In this document: piece after piece, positions 34,461-43,529 of the stretch | Layout: every line of letters begins with the position of its first letter | Position numbering within the stretch: the first letter of the stretch is position 1 | Origin: DATLFA01 sp035525225 | GTDB taxonomy: Bacteria; Actinomycetota; Acidimicrobiia; Acidimicrobiales; WLNW01 | Length of the DNA: 64,000 nt | NCBI GenBank assembly: GCA_035525225.1 | Contig: DATLFA010000003.1 | Span: 1 to 64,000 of the forward strand | Direction: 5' to 3' | Program-made: the position numbers and the translations under genes | Notes under the pieces: model-generated | The model's database searches: none | What the model saw: the letters and a program-made list of their open reading frames with translations, nothing else | What the model was told of the DNA's origin: nothing

Positions 34461-35666
34461 ATGAGCCTTTCAGAACCTGACGTCGACAGTGAAACCTCCG
34501 TGCCTTCGAATGGCAAGAAGCCGCGTTGGACGTACCAGTGGAAAGAGCTCTACAGCGAGGTCATCACGTCGGGTCTCTGTACCGGATGTGCGGGCTGCGT
34601 GGTGGCGTGTCCCCATGATGTCATCGGGTACACGCACGAGCCCGGCGCCTACAAGCCGTTCCATCTCGAAGACGAACTCGGTCCGGACAACTGCATCCAC
34701 GGCGAGAAGGGATGCACCTCGTGCACGCGGGCGTGTCCGAGGTTTCGTCTGTGGGAGCCCGAAGCCAACGAACACCTCTTCGGCCACGATCGCGAAGCCG
34801 ATGAGCTCTCCGGCATCTACAGCGACATCATGCTCGTACGCGCGTCCGACGACACGGTGCACAAGCTCGGCCAGGACGGCGGTCTCGTCTCTGCGATATT
34901 GATCTGGTGTCTCGAAAACCAGATCATCGACGGCGCGCTTGTCTCCTACCTCGAGGGCGACGGCACGTCATGGAAGGCGATCCCCGGTGTCGCCACCAAC
35001 CGCGACGAGGTGTTGCAGAGCGCCGGCAGCCGCTACACCTATTCGGCGAACACCTTGGCCCTGCCGATCGCCATCGAGCGAGGCCTCGACAACGTCGCAC
35101 TGGTCGGCATGAGTTGCCAGTCGTCGGTGCCACCGGTGATGTGGACTCGCAAGGTCGGCAAGATCGGCAAGCCCATCAAGCTCAACATCGGCCTCCTGTG
35201 CTCGAAGACCTTCGACGACTCGATCTTCGAGGAATTGTTCCTCGCCAAGTACGGGCTTCACCGCAGCGACATCGTCAAGGTCAACGTCAAAGGCGCCTTC
35301 CAGATCTGGTTACGCAACGGCGACTTCCACGAGATCTCGCTGAAGGAATGTCACGCCTGGACGCGCGAGGGCTGCAACTACTGCCCTGACTTCGCGGCCG
35401 AACACGCCGACATCTCGACGGGTGGCATCGGCATGTTCGACGACTGGACACTCACCATCGTTCGCACCGACCTCGGACGGGCGATCATGCAGCAGATGGT
35501 GAAAGAAGGGGTGATCGAAACTCGTCCGGGCGACGACGACCCGGGAGCCATCGCGTTGTTGCACCGTCTCGCGCAGAAGAGCCGCGAGCGGTGGCCGACG
35601 TGGGCTGCCGCCGACGTGCGGCTCGGCCTGCCCGAAAGGAAGAAGGTCGCGGCAACGGTCGATTAG
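34461..35666 (+). CDS. F420 hydrogenase/dehydrogenase beta-subunit (FrhB-like) protein
   Basis: A 401-residue protein. Two Cys clusters for [4Fe-4S] binding lie at the N-terminus (CTGCAGCVVACP and CIHGEKGCTSC..CP), followed by the FrhB N- and C-domains (GQDGGLVSAILIWCLE; VALVGMSCQSS; NIGLLCSKTFDD). It moves electrons between F420 and an FeS chain or partner. ATG 34461 follows GAAGCGGAG. The partner is not encoded nearby. Confidence 0.85.
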   Translation: MSLSEPDVDSETSVPSNGKKPRWTYQWKELYSEVITSGLCTGCAGCVVACPHDVIGYTHEPGAYKPFHLEDELGPDNCIHGEKGCTSCTRACPRFRLWEPEANEHLFGHDREADELSGIYSDIMLVRASDDTVHKLGQDGGLVSAILIWCLENQIIDGALVSYLEGDGTSWKAIPGVATNRDEVLQSAGSRYTYSANTLALPIAIERGLDNVALVGMSCQSSVPPVMWTRKVGKIGKPIKLNIGLLCSKTFDDSIFEELFLAKYGLHRSDIVKVNVKGAFQIWLRNGDFHEISLKECHAWTREGCNYCPDFAAEHADISTGGIGMFDDWTLTIVRTDLGRAIMQQMVKEGVIETRPGDDDPGAIALLHRLAQKSRERWPTWAAADVRLGLPERKKVAATVD

Positions 35667-35690
35667 CGAACGCTCCCAGACCGACGAGCG

Positions 35691-36056
35691 TTACGCGGCG
35701 GGGCCCACGGGCGCGCACCCGTCGAGCACCTCGAGGATGTCGTCGAACCGGTTGGTGTCGTCGAGATCCTTGCGGGTGTTGATGTCGTCGCCGACGTTGT
35801 CGCGCAGGAACTTCTCGAAGTCCTTGAACTTGTCGAAGGGGATTCCGGCAGGAGCGGAGATCCCGCCGTAAGAGCACTCGCAGTAGGTCGCGGCACCAGT
35901 GGCACCCAACCTCGCAGTCGAGCCCTTGACGCAGTTCTCCATATAGTTGTTCCTCACCTCGTCGTTGTAAGTCTTGGGACCGAGGTTCTGGGAACATCCT
36001 GCGAGCAGCACGACGACAGCGAGCAGTGACAAGAGACGAGCGAGGCGATTGGGCAC
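35691..36056 (-). CDS. lipoprotein, function unknown
   Basis: A 121-residue secreted lipoprotein. A hydrophobic signal (LLSLLAVVVLLAGC) ends in a lipobox with Cys21; the mature part has four Cys (ENC, YCEC, DGC) that may form disulfides. No family is recognised. Start GTG 36056. Confidence 0.75.
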   Translation of the reverse strand: MPNRLARLLSLLAVVVLLAGCSQNLGPKTYNDEVRNNYMENCVKGSTARLGATGAATYCECSYGGISAPAGIPFDKFKDFEKFLRDNVGDDINTRKDLDDTNRFDDILEVLDGCAPVGPAA

Positions 36057-36143
36057 GAGGGGCCAGGCTAGTGGCCCACAGGCCCGAAATAGTGATCGGC
36101 CGCCCAGACTGCGCAGACGCGGCGATTCTACGCCCGCGGGCGA

Positions 36144-36395
36144 TCAGTGAGTGGTGCGGTCTCCGGCCGGTGGTGACTGCCAGTCGGACTCACCGAGCGT
36201 CTCGAAGTCGTCGAGGGACGCGTAACTCGTCTCGAAGGTCATCTCGCACACACGGGCGCGAGCCTCTTCGTCGCGATCCCTCGCGATTTCTTCGTCGGCG
36301 GCTCGTGTCATCGCCGACCACAGGCCGGTGGTTACCCGAGGCATGGAATGCGCGTGTGAAGCCATGCTCCGTTTTCGTCGCACCATGCACGCCAC
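36144..36395 (-). CDS. hypothetical acidic protein
   Basis: An 83-residue open frame. Its C-terminal half (AADEEIARDRDEEARARVCE) forms a charged helix. A shorter start, ATG 36311, gives a 55-residue version. Coding potential is uncertain; no family is recognised. Confidence 0.35.
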   Translation of the reverse strand: MACMVRRKRSMASHAHSMPRVTTGLWSAMTRAADEEIARDRDEEARARVCEMTFETSYASLDDFETLGESDWQSPPAGDRTTH

Positions 36396-36440
36396 TGGAG
36401 AGTCATCTGGATCAACATGACGCAGATTGATCGAAATGGC

Positions 36441-37190
36441 CTATTCGTTCGGTGCAGGACCGCCACGGGCGAGTATCGCGTCGAACATCGCAGGGGTCAG
36501 CTTTCGCGTGAACGTGTTCTGCTGGCTAACGTGATACGAACAGATCAAGAGCCGTCCGTCGGGCAGCGTTGCTTCTACGGCGTGGCCGAATCGTGGACGA
36601 GGCGACAATTCCAACAAAGGACACAACTCGTCGTACGCGATCTGGCCCAACGCGACGATCGTGCGGACGTCGCTCAACAACCGCAACTCGCGTTGGAGAT
36701 AACCGCGACAGCGCGCCCGCTCGTCGGGCAACGGCTTGTTGGCCGGCGGCGCGCACCGAACGGGCGCGCTGATGTACGCGCCGCGCAGGACGAGGCCATC
36801 ATCGCGAGCAGTGCTCGAAGGTTGGTTGGCGTATCCGGCCCGATGCAGCGCCGAGTACAAGAAATCACCCGAACGATCGCCGGTGAACATACGCCCCGTG
36901 CGATTGGCACCGTGCGCCGCAGGAGCCAGTCCGACGATCAACAGCGTCGCCCGCGGGTCGCCGAAACCGGGTACACCGCGGGCCCAGTAGTCCCACTCCC
37001 GATACGCCGCCTTCTTCTCCCGGCCGATCGACTCTCGCCAGTTCACCAGTCGCTCACATTGTCGACAGTGCTCGATCTCGGCGCTGACCGCGCGCAACGA
37101 ATCGGCGCGGCGACGTTGGTCAAGGGTCGGGTCCGGCGGTGCAACCAAGTGCCGCAGGTTACGGCGCCCACGACCGCCGCAGACAATCAT
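36441..37190 (-). CDS. udgB: family 5 uracil-DNA glycosylase
   Basis: A 249-residue glycosylase. Motif A, GLAPAAHGANRTGR, is the family 5 (UdgB) hallmark; Cys residues (CRQC, VRC, ARC) fit the [4Fe-4S] site; YHVSQQNTFTRKL is the C-terminal catalytic block. It removes uracil and other deaminated bases from DNA. The start is uncertain because its 5' end abuts the divergent phosphatase gene. Confidence 0.9.
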   Translation of the reverse strand: MIVCGGRGRRNLRHLVAPPDPTLDQRRRADSLRAVSAEIEHCRQCERLVNWRESIGREKKAAYREWDYWARGVPGFGDPRATLLIVGLAPAAHGANRTGRMFTGDRSGDFLYSALHRAGYANQPSSTARDDGLVLRGAYISAPVRCAPPANKPLPDERARCRGYLQRELRLLSDVRTIVALGQIAYDELCPLLELSPRPRFGHAVEATLPDGRLLICSYHVSQQNTFTRKLTPAMFDAILARGGPAPNE

Positions 37191-37221
37191 GCCGCGGCTA
37201 CCGTGGCACCAGGATCGTCGC

Positions 37222-37890
37222 ATGCCCGTTCGCTCAAAAACCCGCTCACACGCTCGCAAGCCGCCGCCGGCGACGCTCGTGCTGTTCGTACGGCACGGGC
37301 AGACGCCGACGACCGGCACGACCTTGCCCGGCCGGGCTCCAGGCTTGCATCTCGCCGACAGCGGTCGCACGCAGGCCGACGCCGCTGCCGCTCGCTTGTC
37401 ACTTCTCAAGCGCATCGACGCCGTCTATGCCTCACCCCTCGAGCGAACGCGCGAGACCGCCGCTTCCATCGGACGCGCCCGCAAGCTCGCGGTCCGCATC
37501 GACCGTGGCCTTCTCGAATGCGACTTCGGCGACTGGACGGGGCGCAAGTTGAGCGAACTGCGAAAGCTCCCCGAATGGAATGCCGTGCAGCGCTATCCCA
37601 GCGGCTTCCGTTTTCCGGATGGCGAATCGTTCACCGAGATGCAGACGCGCATCGTGACTGCTGTCGACCGACTCGTTGCTCGCCACTTGGGCGGGGTGGT
37701 CGTCGCGGTCTCCCACGCCGATCCCATCAAGGCGGCAGTTGCCCACGCGATGGGCGTGCATCTCGACCTGTTCCAGCGGGTCGTCATCTCGCCGTGTTCG
37801 ATTTCCGCGATCATGTACAGCATGTCCGGAGCCGTCGTTCTCTCGGTCAACTCGACCGGCGACGATCTGACCTCGCTGGCGCCATCATGA
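37222..37890 (+). CDS. histidine phosphatase, MSMEG_4193 (Rv2135c-like) family
   Basis: A 222-residue histidine phosphatase: catalytic FVRHGQT, ASPLERTRETAASIG, the acid loop ECDFGDWTGRKL and SHADPIK. ATG 37222 follows AGGA with good spacing; the earlier frame start (37189) overlaps the glycosylase start. First gene of a conserved actinobacterial trio with DUF3090 and SCO1664-type proteins. The substrate is unknown. Confidence 0.9.
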   Translation: MPVRSKTRSHARKPPPATLVLFVRHGQTPTTGTTLPGRAPGLHLADSGRTQADAAAARLSLLKRIDAVYASPLERTRETAASIGRARKLAVRIDRGLLECDFGDWTGRKLSELRKLPEWNAVQRYPSGFRFPDGESFTEMQTRIVTAVDRLVARHLGGVVVAVSHADPIKAAVAHAMGVHLDLFQRVVISPCSISAIMYSMSGAVVLSVNSTGDDLTSLAPS

Positions 37891-37900
37891 TCGAGCGACC

Positions 37901-38389
37901 ATGAACCCCTCCTTCGAGATCGAGCGGCCCGATCACTTCACCACGGGCGCCGTCGGGCCCAAAGGGCAGCGCGTCTTCTACCTGCAAGTGCGCCAAGACG
38001 GCATCGTCGCGACGTTCAAGGTCGAAAAGCAACAGGTGCAAGTGCTCGCCGACTACCTCGAGCGCATGCTCGAGAACCTGCCGCCGTCCGACGATTCCTT
38101 CCTGACGACGACCGAGGAACTACTCGAACCGGTCAACGCCGAGTGGGTCATCGGCGAGCTGGGCATCGGCTACGACGAGGACTCCAACAAGATCATCCTG
38201 CACGCACAGGAACTGCAGACCGAAGAAGACGAGGAACCGAACGCCATCGCCCGCATCCATCTCGAGCGGCGCCAGATCATCGGGTTCGTGCGCCGCGCGC
38301 GCGAACTCGTTGCTGCCGGCCGCCCGTTGTGCCCGTATTGCGGGCGTCCACTTGATCCGGAACAAGGGCTCTGTGCCTGCTACAACTGA
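37901..38389 (+). CDS. DUF3090 protein
   Basis: A 162-residue protein. FEIERPDHFTTGAVGPKG at the start and the C-terminal four-Cys zinc ribbon CPYCGRPLDPEQGLCAC are the DUF3090 hallmarks. The function is not known. It sits between the phosphatase and the SCO1664-type gene, as in other actinobacteria; the next gene starts two bases after its stop. Confidence 0.92.
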   Translation: MNPSFEIERPDHFTTGAVGPKGQRVFYLQVRQDGIVATFKVEKQQVQVLADYLERMLENLPPSDDSFLTTTEELLEPVNAEWVIGELGIGYDEDSNKIILHAQELQTEEDEEPNAIARIHLERRQIIGFVRRARELVAAGRPLCPYCGRPLDPEQGLCACYN

Positions 38390-38391
38390 GT

Positions 38392-39141
38392 ATGCGCGAC
38401 CAATCACCCTTTCGTGAACGCGGCCCGCTCGCGACCGATGCCGCGCTCGATGTACTGCAGACGAGCGAGATCATCGTGCTCGGTCGCATGCCCTACAGCT
38501 CGAACGCGACCTTCCTCGTCGATCTGTCATCGGACGAGCAAAGCAACGACGTCGTCGCGCAAGGCATCTACAAGCCGGCGCGTGGTGAGCGTCCGTTGTG
38601 GGATTTTCCGCACGGCTTGTGGAAGCGCGAAGTCGCGGCCTTCGAGCTGTCCGACCATCTCGGATGGCATCTCGTGCCACCGACGGTCGAACGGGAAGGA
38701 CCACTCGGACCGGGCTCGCTGCAACTCTTCGTGCCCCACGACATGGAGCAGCACTACCTCACCTTGCGCGAAGACCCGCGGCACCGGCACGCGTTCGAGC
38801 GACTCTGCGTTTTCGACATCGTCAGCAACAACACCGATCGCAAGAGCGGTCACTGTCTCATCGGCACCGACGGCAACATCTGGGCTATCGACAACGGCTT
38901 GTCCTTCCATGCGGAGTTCAAACTGCGCACTGTCTTGTGGGACTTCGCCGGCGAACGAATCCCGCGCGACATCATCGCGGACATCGAGTTTCTGCTCGAC
39001 GAAGGTGTGCCCGAGTCCGTGACCGACGCGCTCGACGAGGACGAAGTCGATGCGATGTTGACGCGTACCCGGGCCATCGTCTCGAGCGGGTGTTTCCCGC
39101 GTGACTCGAGCGGGAGACGCTGGCCCTGGCCGCTCGTGTGA
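38392..39141 (+). CDS. SCO1664-family kinase-like protein
   Basis: A 249-residue protein related to phosphatidylinositol 3/4-kinase-like folds: GIYKPARGERPLWDFPHGLWKREVA (nucleotide Lys region), FDIVSNNTDRKSGHCL (catalytic D-x-x-x-N-like loop) and WAIDNGLSFH (metal Asp). It may phosphorylate a small molecule or protein. Third gene of the trio; the mycothiol ligase gene that accompanies it in several actinobacteria is not seen here. Confidence 0.88.
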   Translation: MRDQSPFRERGPLATDAALDVLQTSEIIVLGRMPYSSNATFLVDLSSDEQSNDVVAQGIYKPARGERPLWDFPHGLWKREVAAFELSDHLGWHLVPPTVEREGPLGPGSLQLFVPHDMEQHYLTLREDPRHRHAFERLCVFDIVSNNTDRKSGHCLIGTDGNIWAIDNGLSFHAEFKLRTVLWDFAGERIPRDIIADIEFLLDEGVPESVTDALDEDEVDAMLTRTRAIVSSGCFPRDSSGRRWPWPLV

Positions 39142-39165
39142 CATTGTGGGCCATCGACGCCCACG

Positions 39166-39549
39166 ATGCGGCCTGAGGCTCAAGTGCGGCCTTGGCCGGG
39201 CCGATATGTGGGCGTGGAGCATCCGATCGAGCAGCGTACGCCGGAACCCTTGCTCTACAGCACCGCGCAACTGCAAGGCCGTTCGCGCATCTACTTCCGC
39301 CGTCGCCGCGACAAGGTGCGTTTCGCCGCCCACGTCGGTGCGGCCGTCGCTTTGGTGGCGCTTTCGCTGTGGTGGGTGATCCCGCTGCACGCCTTTGCCG
39401 GGCCCGTGCTGTTTCAGCTCACACCGGGCCATGGTCTGCATGTCGGCGATCTACCGACGGTGCCATTCCTGCTCGTGGCCGCGTGGTCGGGTGTTGCGGC
39501 GCTGCGGATGTTGCACATCGACGATCCGCTCGTGCAGCGATCGTCCTGA
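39166..39549 (+). CDS. small membrane protein, function unknown
   Basis: A 127-residue protein with two likely membrane helices (FAAHVGAAVALVALSLWWVI and VPFLLVAAWSGVAALRML) and an Arg-rich stretch before the first. No family is recognised. It begins 25 bp after the SCO1664-type gene and may be part of that operon. Confidence 0.55.
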   Translation: MRPEAQVRPWPGRYVGVEHPIEQRTPEPLLYSTAQLQGRSRIYFRRRRDKVRFAAHVGAAVALVALSLWWVIPLHAFAGPVLFQLTPGHGLHVGDLPTVPFLLVAAWSGVAALRMLHIDDPLVQRSS

Positions 39550-39735
39550 CGAAGGTCGCTGACGTTCGACCGTTCTGGCAGCACAACCTCTGCATATGCC
39601 CAGGTCAATTCGCGCACAGTGCTGCGAGAACGAGCGGCGACCTCGTGGGCGCGATTGCGATCTGAGCTCGCAGCGCGGTCGGCTCGGTAGGATCTCGCCG
39701 AGTCGGGACGGGCAATGCCGGGAGGGATCGTCGTC

Positions 39736-40548
39736 ATGCGTATCCGCACAGTTCTTCCCTTGTTGCTCTTGGCCCTGCTGCTCGGCGACACGCACATTGC
39801 TTCCGCACAACCAAGTGCGCCGCCTCCACCCAGGAGCATGGCCGCCATTGGCGACTCGATGACGCAGGCGTCCAACGTGTGTTGCTGGTACCGCGATCAT
39901 CCGAACAATTCCTGGAGCACTGGCGCCGCCTGGTGGGATGGCGTGGGCAGCCACTACGAACGGCTTCGAGCCATCAGCCCGGGGATCACTGCATACAACC
40001 ACGCCGTATCGGGGGCACGTATGAGGGACGCCCCCGCGCAGGCGCAACAGGCGGTCGCGCAGCAGGTGCACTACGTCACCATGTTGATGGGCGCCAACGA
40101 CCTCTGCACCTCGACACCCGAAACGATGACGACGGTGGCGACGTTCCGCACCGATTTCCGCCAAACATTGCAGACGTTGAATTCCGGCTTGCCGAACCGG
40201 GCGCGGATCTTCGTGGCCAGCATTCCCGACGTGTACCAACTGTGGTCGATCGATCACACGAACTGGGTGGCACAGTTGGTGTGGGATGTAGCCGACGTCT
40301 GCCAATCGCTGCTCTCCCGGAGCCGCACCGAGGAGCAGCGACAGCTGGTGCGTGAGCGGAACATCGCGTTCAACACTGTGCTGCGCGAAGAATGTGCGAC
40401 CTACGATCGATGCCGGTTCGACGACAACGCGGTGTTCGACTTCAAGTTCAAGCGGAAACACGTGAGCGTGCTCGACTTCTTCCACCCGAGCCTCTCCGGC
40501 GCCGCCGACTTGGCCAACGTGACCTGGGCCCAGACGTGGTGGAGCTGA
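39736..40548 (+). CDS. secreted SGNH/GDSL hydrolase
   Basis: A 270-residue protein with a cleaved signal (LPLLLLALLLGDTHIASA). Motifs are visible in order: AAIGDSMTQ (nucleophile Ser), GANDLC (Asn), and DFFHPS (Asp-His). It is likely an extracellular esterase or lipase. ATG 39736 follows GGGAGGG with suitable spacing; the earlier ATG (39715) is less well placed. Confidence 0.88.
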   Translation: MRIRTVLPLLLLALLLGDTHIASAQPSAPPPPRSMAAIGDSMTQASNVCCWYRDHPNNSWSTGAAWWDGVGSHYERLRAISPGITAYNHAVSGARMRDAPAQAQQAVAQQVHYVTMLMGANDLCTSTPETMTTVATFRTDFRQTLQTLNSGLPNRARIFVASIPDVYQLWSIDHTNWVAQLVWDVADVCQSLLSRSRTEEQRQLVRERNIAFNTVLREECATYDRCRFDDNAVFDFKFKRKHVSVLDFFHPSLSGAADLANVTWAQTWWS

Positions 40549-40679
40549 GGGACCCAAGTCTGGTAGTCGAAGAGCACGTCCACCCCTCTGTTCTGTTTCA
40601 CGTCCACCGCGCTTTTCGACTTCGAAAGTGCGGTGAGCGCTCGCCGTCCACGGGTGACGGCGCGCGAGCACCGTCGCGT

Positions 40680-40712
40680 TTCGTCAACAGTGGCCAACTT
40701 CGTCAACAGTGG
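40680..40712 (+). repeat. two direct copies of TTCGTCAACAGTGG
   Basis: A 14-bp sequence occurs at 40680-40693 and again at 40699-40712, period 19 bp, in the 212-bp gap between the hydrolase and etfA 3' ends. No gene is seen in that gap. Confidence 0.6.
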
Positions 40713-40760
40713 GCGCGAACGCAAGAACGAGACCGGCGCTCATATTCGCCGCCCCAAGAG

Positions 40761-41753
40761 CTACTTGCGAGCTTCCAGCGCTTCGATCACCTTCGGCAAC
40801 ACCTTGTGCACGTCGCCGACGATGCCGAGGTCAGCGACACTGAAGATCGGCGCTTCGGCGTCTTTGTTGATGGCGATGATGTTCTTGGAGCCCTTCATGC
40901 CGACGAGATGTTGGGTCGCACCGGAGATGCCACACGCGACGTACAGCGTCGGCTTGACGACCTTGCCCGTCTGGCCGACCTGGTGCGAATAGGGCACCCA
41001 TCCGGCATCGACGATCGCACGCGACGCACCGGCCGCGCCCTTGAGCAGCTTCGCGAGTTGCTCGACCATCTCGTACTTGGTCGCCTCGCCGAGACCGCGC
41101 CCGCCGGACACCACAACCGCGGCTTCGTCGAGCTTTGGTCCTGACGACTCTTCGACGAAACGCTCTTTGATGCGAGCGGCACCCGTAGCGCCGACGTCGG
41201 GCACCTCGAGGGCTTTGACCGCGGCCGCGCCGCCGCCGGATTCTTCGGCCGCGAACGACTTGGGACGCACGATGACGATGCCCGGCTTGTCGCCGGCGAA
41301 CTTCGTCTTGACGTTGATCGTGCCGCCGAAGACGGGCTCGATACCGGCAACAGTGGCGCCGTCGACCTCGAGATCGACGATGTTCGTGATGACCGGCGTA
41401 TCGAGTTTGACCGACAACCGACCGGCCACGTCGCGACCGTCATAGGTGCTGCCGAACATGAAGAGATCGGGCGCACCCTCCGACGCGATGGCAGCCACGA
41501 GTGCCGACGCCACCGAAGGCCCGGGGAGCGCTCCGTCGAGGGCGCCGGTGGCAAACACGGCCTTGGCGCCGTGCGCGCCCAAGGCTGTCGCCACGCCACT
41601 GGCGTCGCCGCCGAAGATGACCTCGACGTTGTCGGAGATCTCACGTGCCTTGGCCAACATCTCGAGCGTGATCGTCGCCACGCGTGTCGGCGCGCCGTCA
41701 GCAGAATCGTCGCTCGCACCTTCGCCGTAGACCCAAACCTTTGCCAAACCCAT
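40761..41753 (-). CDS. etfA: electron transfer flavoprotein alpha subunit
   Basis: A 330-residue EtfA. The FAD domain at the C-terminus is recognisable (VVSGGRGLGEATKYEMVEQLAKLL, SGATQHLVGMKGSKNIIAINKDAEAPIF). With EtfB it takes electrons from acyl-CoA dehydrogenases to the quinone pool. ATG 41753 overlaps the etfB stop by one base. Confidence 0.96.
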   Translation of the reverse strand: MGLAKVWVYGEGASDDSADGAPTRVATITLEMLAKAREISDNVEVIFGGDASGVATALGAHGAKAVFATGALDGALPGPSVASALVAAIASEGAPDLFMFGSTYDGRDVAGRLSVKLDTPVITNIVDLEVDGATVAGIEPVFGGTINVKTKFAGDKPGIVIVRPKSFAAEESGGGAAAVKALEVPDVGATGAARIKERFVEESSGPKLDEAAVVVSGGRGLGEATKYEMVEQLAKLLKGAAGASRAIVDAGWVPYSHQVGQTGKVVKPTLYVACGISGATQHLVGMKGSKNIIAINKDAEAPIFSVADLGIVGDVHKVLPKVIEALEARK

Positions 41754-42532
41754 CAGATGACCTTCAGGCTCTCGAGGAACGCCACGATCTTCTCGTGCGC
41801 GGTTCCGTCGTCTTCGAACTTCTCGCCGGCCGCACGGGCGGGCACTGGCGCGATATCGGTGATCTCTTGACCCGCTCCCGCCCAGCCGACACTGCCGGCA
41901 TCGATGCCGAGATCGGCGAGCGTGAGTTGCTCGAGCGGCTTGTTCTTGGCCGCCATGATGCCCTTGAACGACGGATACCGGGGCTCGACCACACCGGCGG
42001 TCACCGACACGACCGCGGGCAACGGGCAGTGCACCTCGTCGTAGCCCGCTTCGGTCTGGCGGCGAACGTTGGCTTCGCCACCGTCGATCGTGATCGCCTT
42101 GGCGAAGGTCACTGACGGCAAGCCCAACAACTCGGCGAGTTGCTCGGGCAACGTGCCGGTGTAGCCGTCCGACGATTCGGTGGCGGTGATGACGAGATCC
42201 GGCGTGATGCGCCCGATCGCCGCGGCGAGCACCTTGGCCGTGCTCAATGCGTCGGAGCCCAACAGCGCAGGATCGGACACGAGAATGGCCTTGGCCGCTC
42301 CCATCGCGAGCGCGGTGCGCAGGCCCGAAACCTCGTTGTTGGGTGCCATCGACACCAACGTGACCTCACCGCCGCCGGCTTTGTCGACGAGCTGAAGGGC
42401 CATCTCGACACCGTACGAGTCCGACTCATCCATGATGAGCTTGCCCTCACGCTTGAGGGTCTTGGTCGACGGATTGAGTTGCCCGGGCTCGGCCGGATCA
42501 GGGATTTGTTTTACGCATACGACAACGTTCAT
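41753..42532 (-). CDS. etfB: electron transfer flavoprotein beta subunit
   Basis: A 259-residue EtfB with the AMP-binding start NVVVCVKQIPDP and the signature region VEPRYPSFKGIMAAKNKPLEQ that links to dehydrogenase partners. It pairs with the overlapping etfA. The dehydrogenase and ETF:quinone oxidoreductase are not in this window. Confidence 0.96.
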   Translation of the reverse strand: MNVVVCVKQIPDPAEPGQLNPSTKTLKREGKLIMDESDSYGVEMALQLVDKAGGGEVTLVSMAPNNEVSGLRTALAMGAAKAILVSDPALLGSDALSTAKVLAAAIGRITPDLVITATESSDGYTGTLPEQLAELLGLPSVTFAKAITIDGGEANVRRQTEAGYDEVHCPLPAVVSVTAGVVEPRYPSFKGIMAAKNKPLEQLTLADLGIDAGSVGWAGAGQEITDIAPVPARAAGEKFEDDGTAHEKIVAFLESLKVI

Positions 42533-42571
42533 AACCTGACAAGTCTTACCGCGCGGCAGAGGGGGGCCAAA

Positions 42572-43489
42572 TCAGGGAACGATGAGGCGAAGGGAATCCG
42601 GCTCGTAGCGGAACTCGAGTGAGCGGACGTGTCCGAGGAAGTCGCCGTCGACCTGATACGGGAACGGACGATCCGACGACACCGTGCACGCCTGCATCCC
42701 TGGCCGGTAGTCGACGTGGCGGCTGCGCCGCAGCTTGGATCCGCCGCCGAACAAGGCCGAGCCCGCCAGCCGCCCGATCCGACGCAGCTTCAGGGTGCGG
42801 ATCGTCACCATCGTGAGTGGATGGTCGAGGCTGGCGTCGGGTGCGAGATGGAGCGGACGCGAACCGAGGTAGGTGTAGGGATCGGTGTTGCAGCAAATGG
42901 CGAAAAACCCGTCGTCGACGACGGTACCGTCGTCGAATCGCACTTGGAAATGCGGGCGCTTGCGGTCGTAGTGGCGCAGCCAGGTGTCCATCGCGGCGTA
43001 GATGAACAGCGGATGCCCGGCATAGCGCTTGAGACCCGAGCGGCGCTCGACCTGCTCGACCACTGCGGCATCGAAGCCGATACCACAGTGGAACAGGAAG
43101 TAGCGCCGATTCACCGACCCGATGCCGACACGGCGTGTCGAGCCTCGCTCCAGCGCGTCGAGGATGGTCGAGGTCGCCTCGACGGGGTCATCGGACAGCC
43201 CGAGTGTGCGCGCGAACACATTGGTCGATCCGCCGGGCAGGGGCGCGAGCGCACTGTCGCTGCCGGCCAGCCCGTTGGCCGCTTCGTTGAGCGTGCCGTC
43301 GCCACCGAACACCACGACCAAGTCGACGTTCTGTGAGGCGGCGTTCTGGGCAAGGCGTGCCGCATGACCGCGCCGGCTCGTCTCGGCGACGTGCACTTCG
43401 TGGGCGCTCGACAGTGCCTTTTGCACCAGCACGCGAGAGCGCAACGTCACCGAAGAGGCCGCCGCGTTGACAATGAGCAGGATCTTCAC
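42572..43489 (-). CDS. diacylglycerol kinase-family lipid kinase
   Basis: A 305-residue kinase. VVVFGGDGTLNEAANGL is the nucleotide/catalytic loop, and PLPGGSTNVFARTLGL follows; the C-terminal half is the DagK beta-sandwich (CNTDPYTYLGSRPLHL). It phosphorylates a diacylglycerol or related lipid. The start ATG 43489 begins MKILLIVNAAAS. It lies downstream of the phosphodiesterase gene on the same strand, in a lipid-turnover pair. Confidence 0.9.
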   Translation of the reverse strand: MKILLIVNAAASSVTLRSRVLVQKALSSAHEVHVAETSRRGHAARLAQNAASQNVDLVVVFGGDGTLNEAANGLAGSDSALAPLPGGSTNVFARTLGLSDDPVEATSTILDALERGSTRRVGIGSVNRRYFLFHCGIGFDAAVVEQVERRSGLKRYAGHPLFIYAAMDTWLRHYDRKRPHFQVRFDDGTVVDDGFFAICCNTDPYTYLGSRPLHLAPDASLDHPLTMVTIRTLKLRRIGRLAGSALFGGGSKLRRSRHVDYRPGMQACTVSSDRPFPYQVDGDFLGHVRSLEFRYEPDSLRLIVP

Positions 43490-43529
43490 GCCGCCAAACC
43501 CGTTGTTTCGCCCGAGACCACGACCCGAG

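Noticed and set aside
36417..37904. 495-residue plus-strand ORF
   Set aside because: A shadow of the uracil-DNA glycosylase and histidine phosphatase; it has no family pattern.
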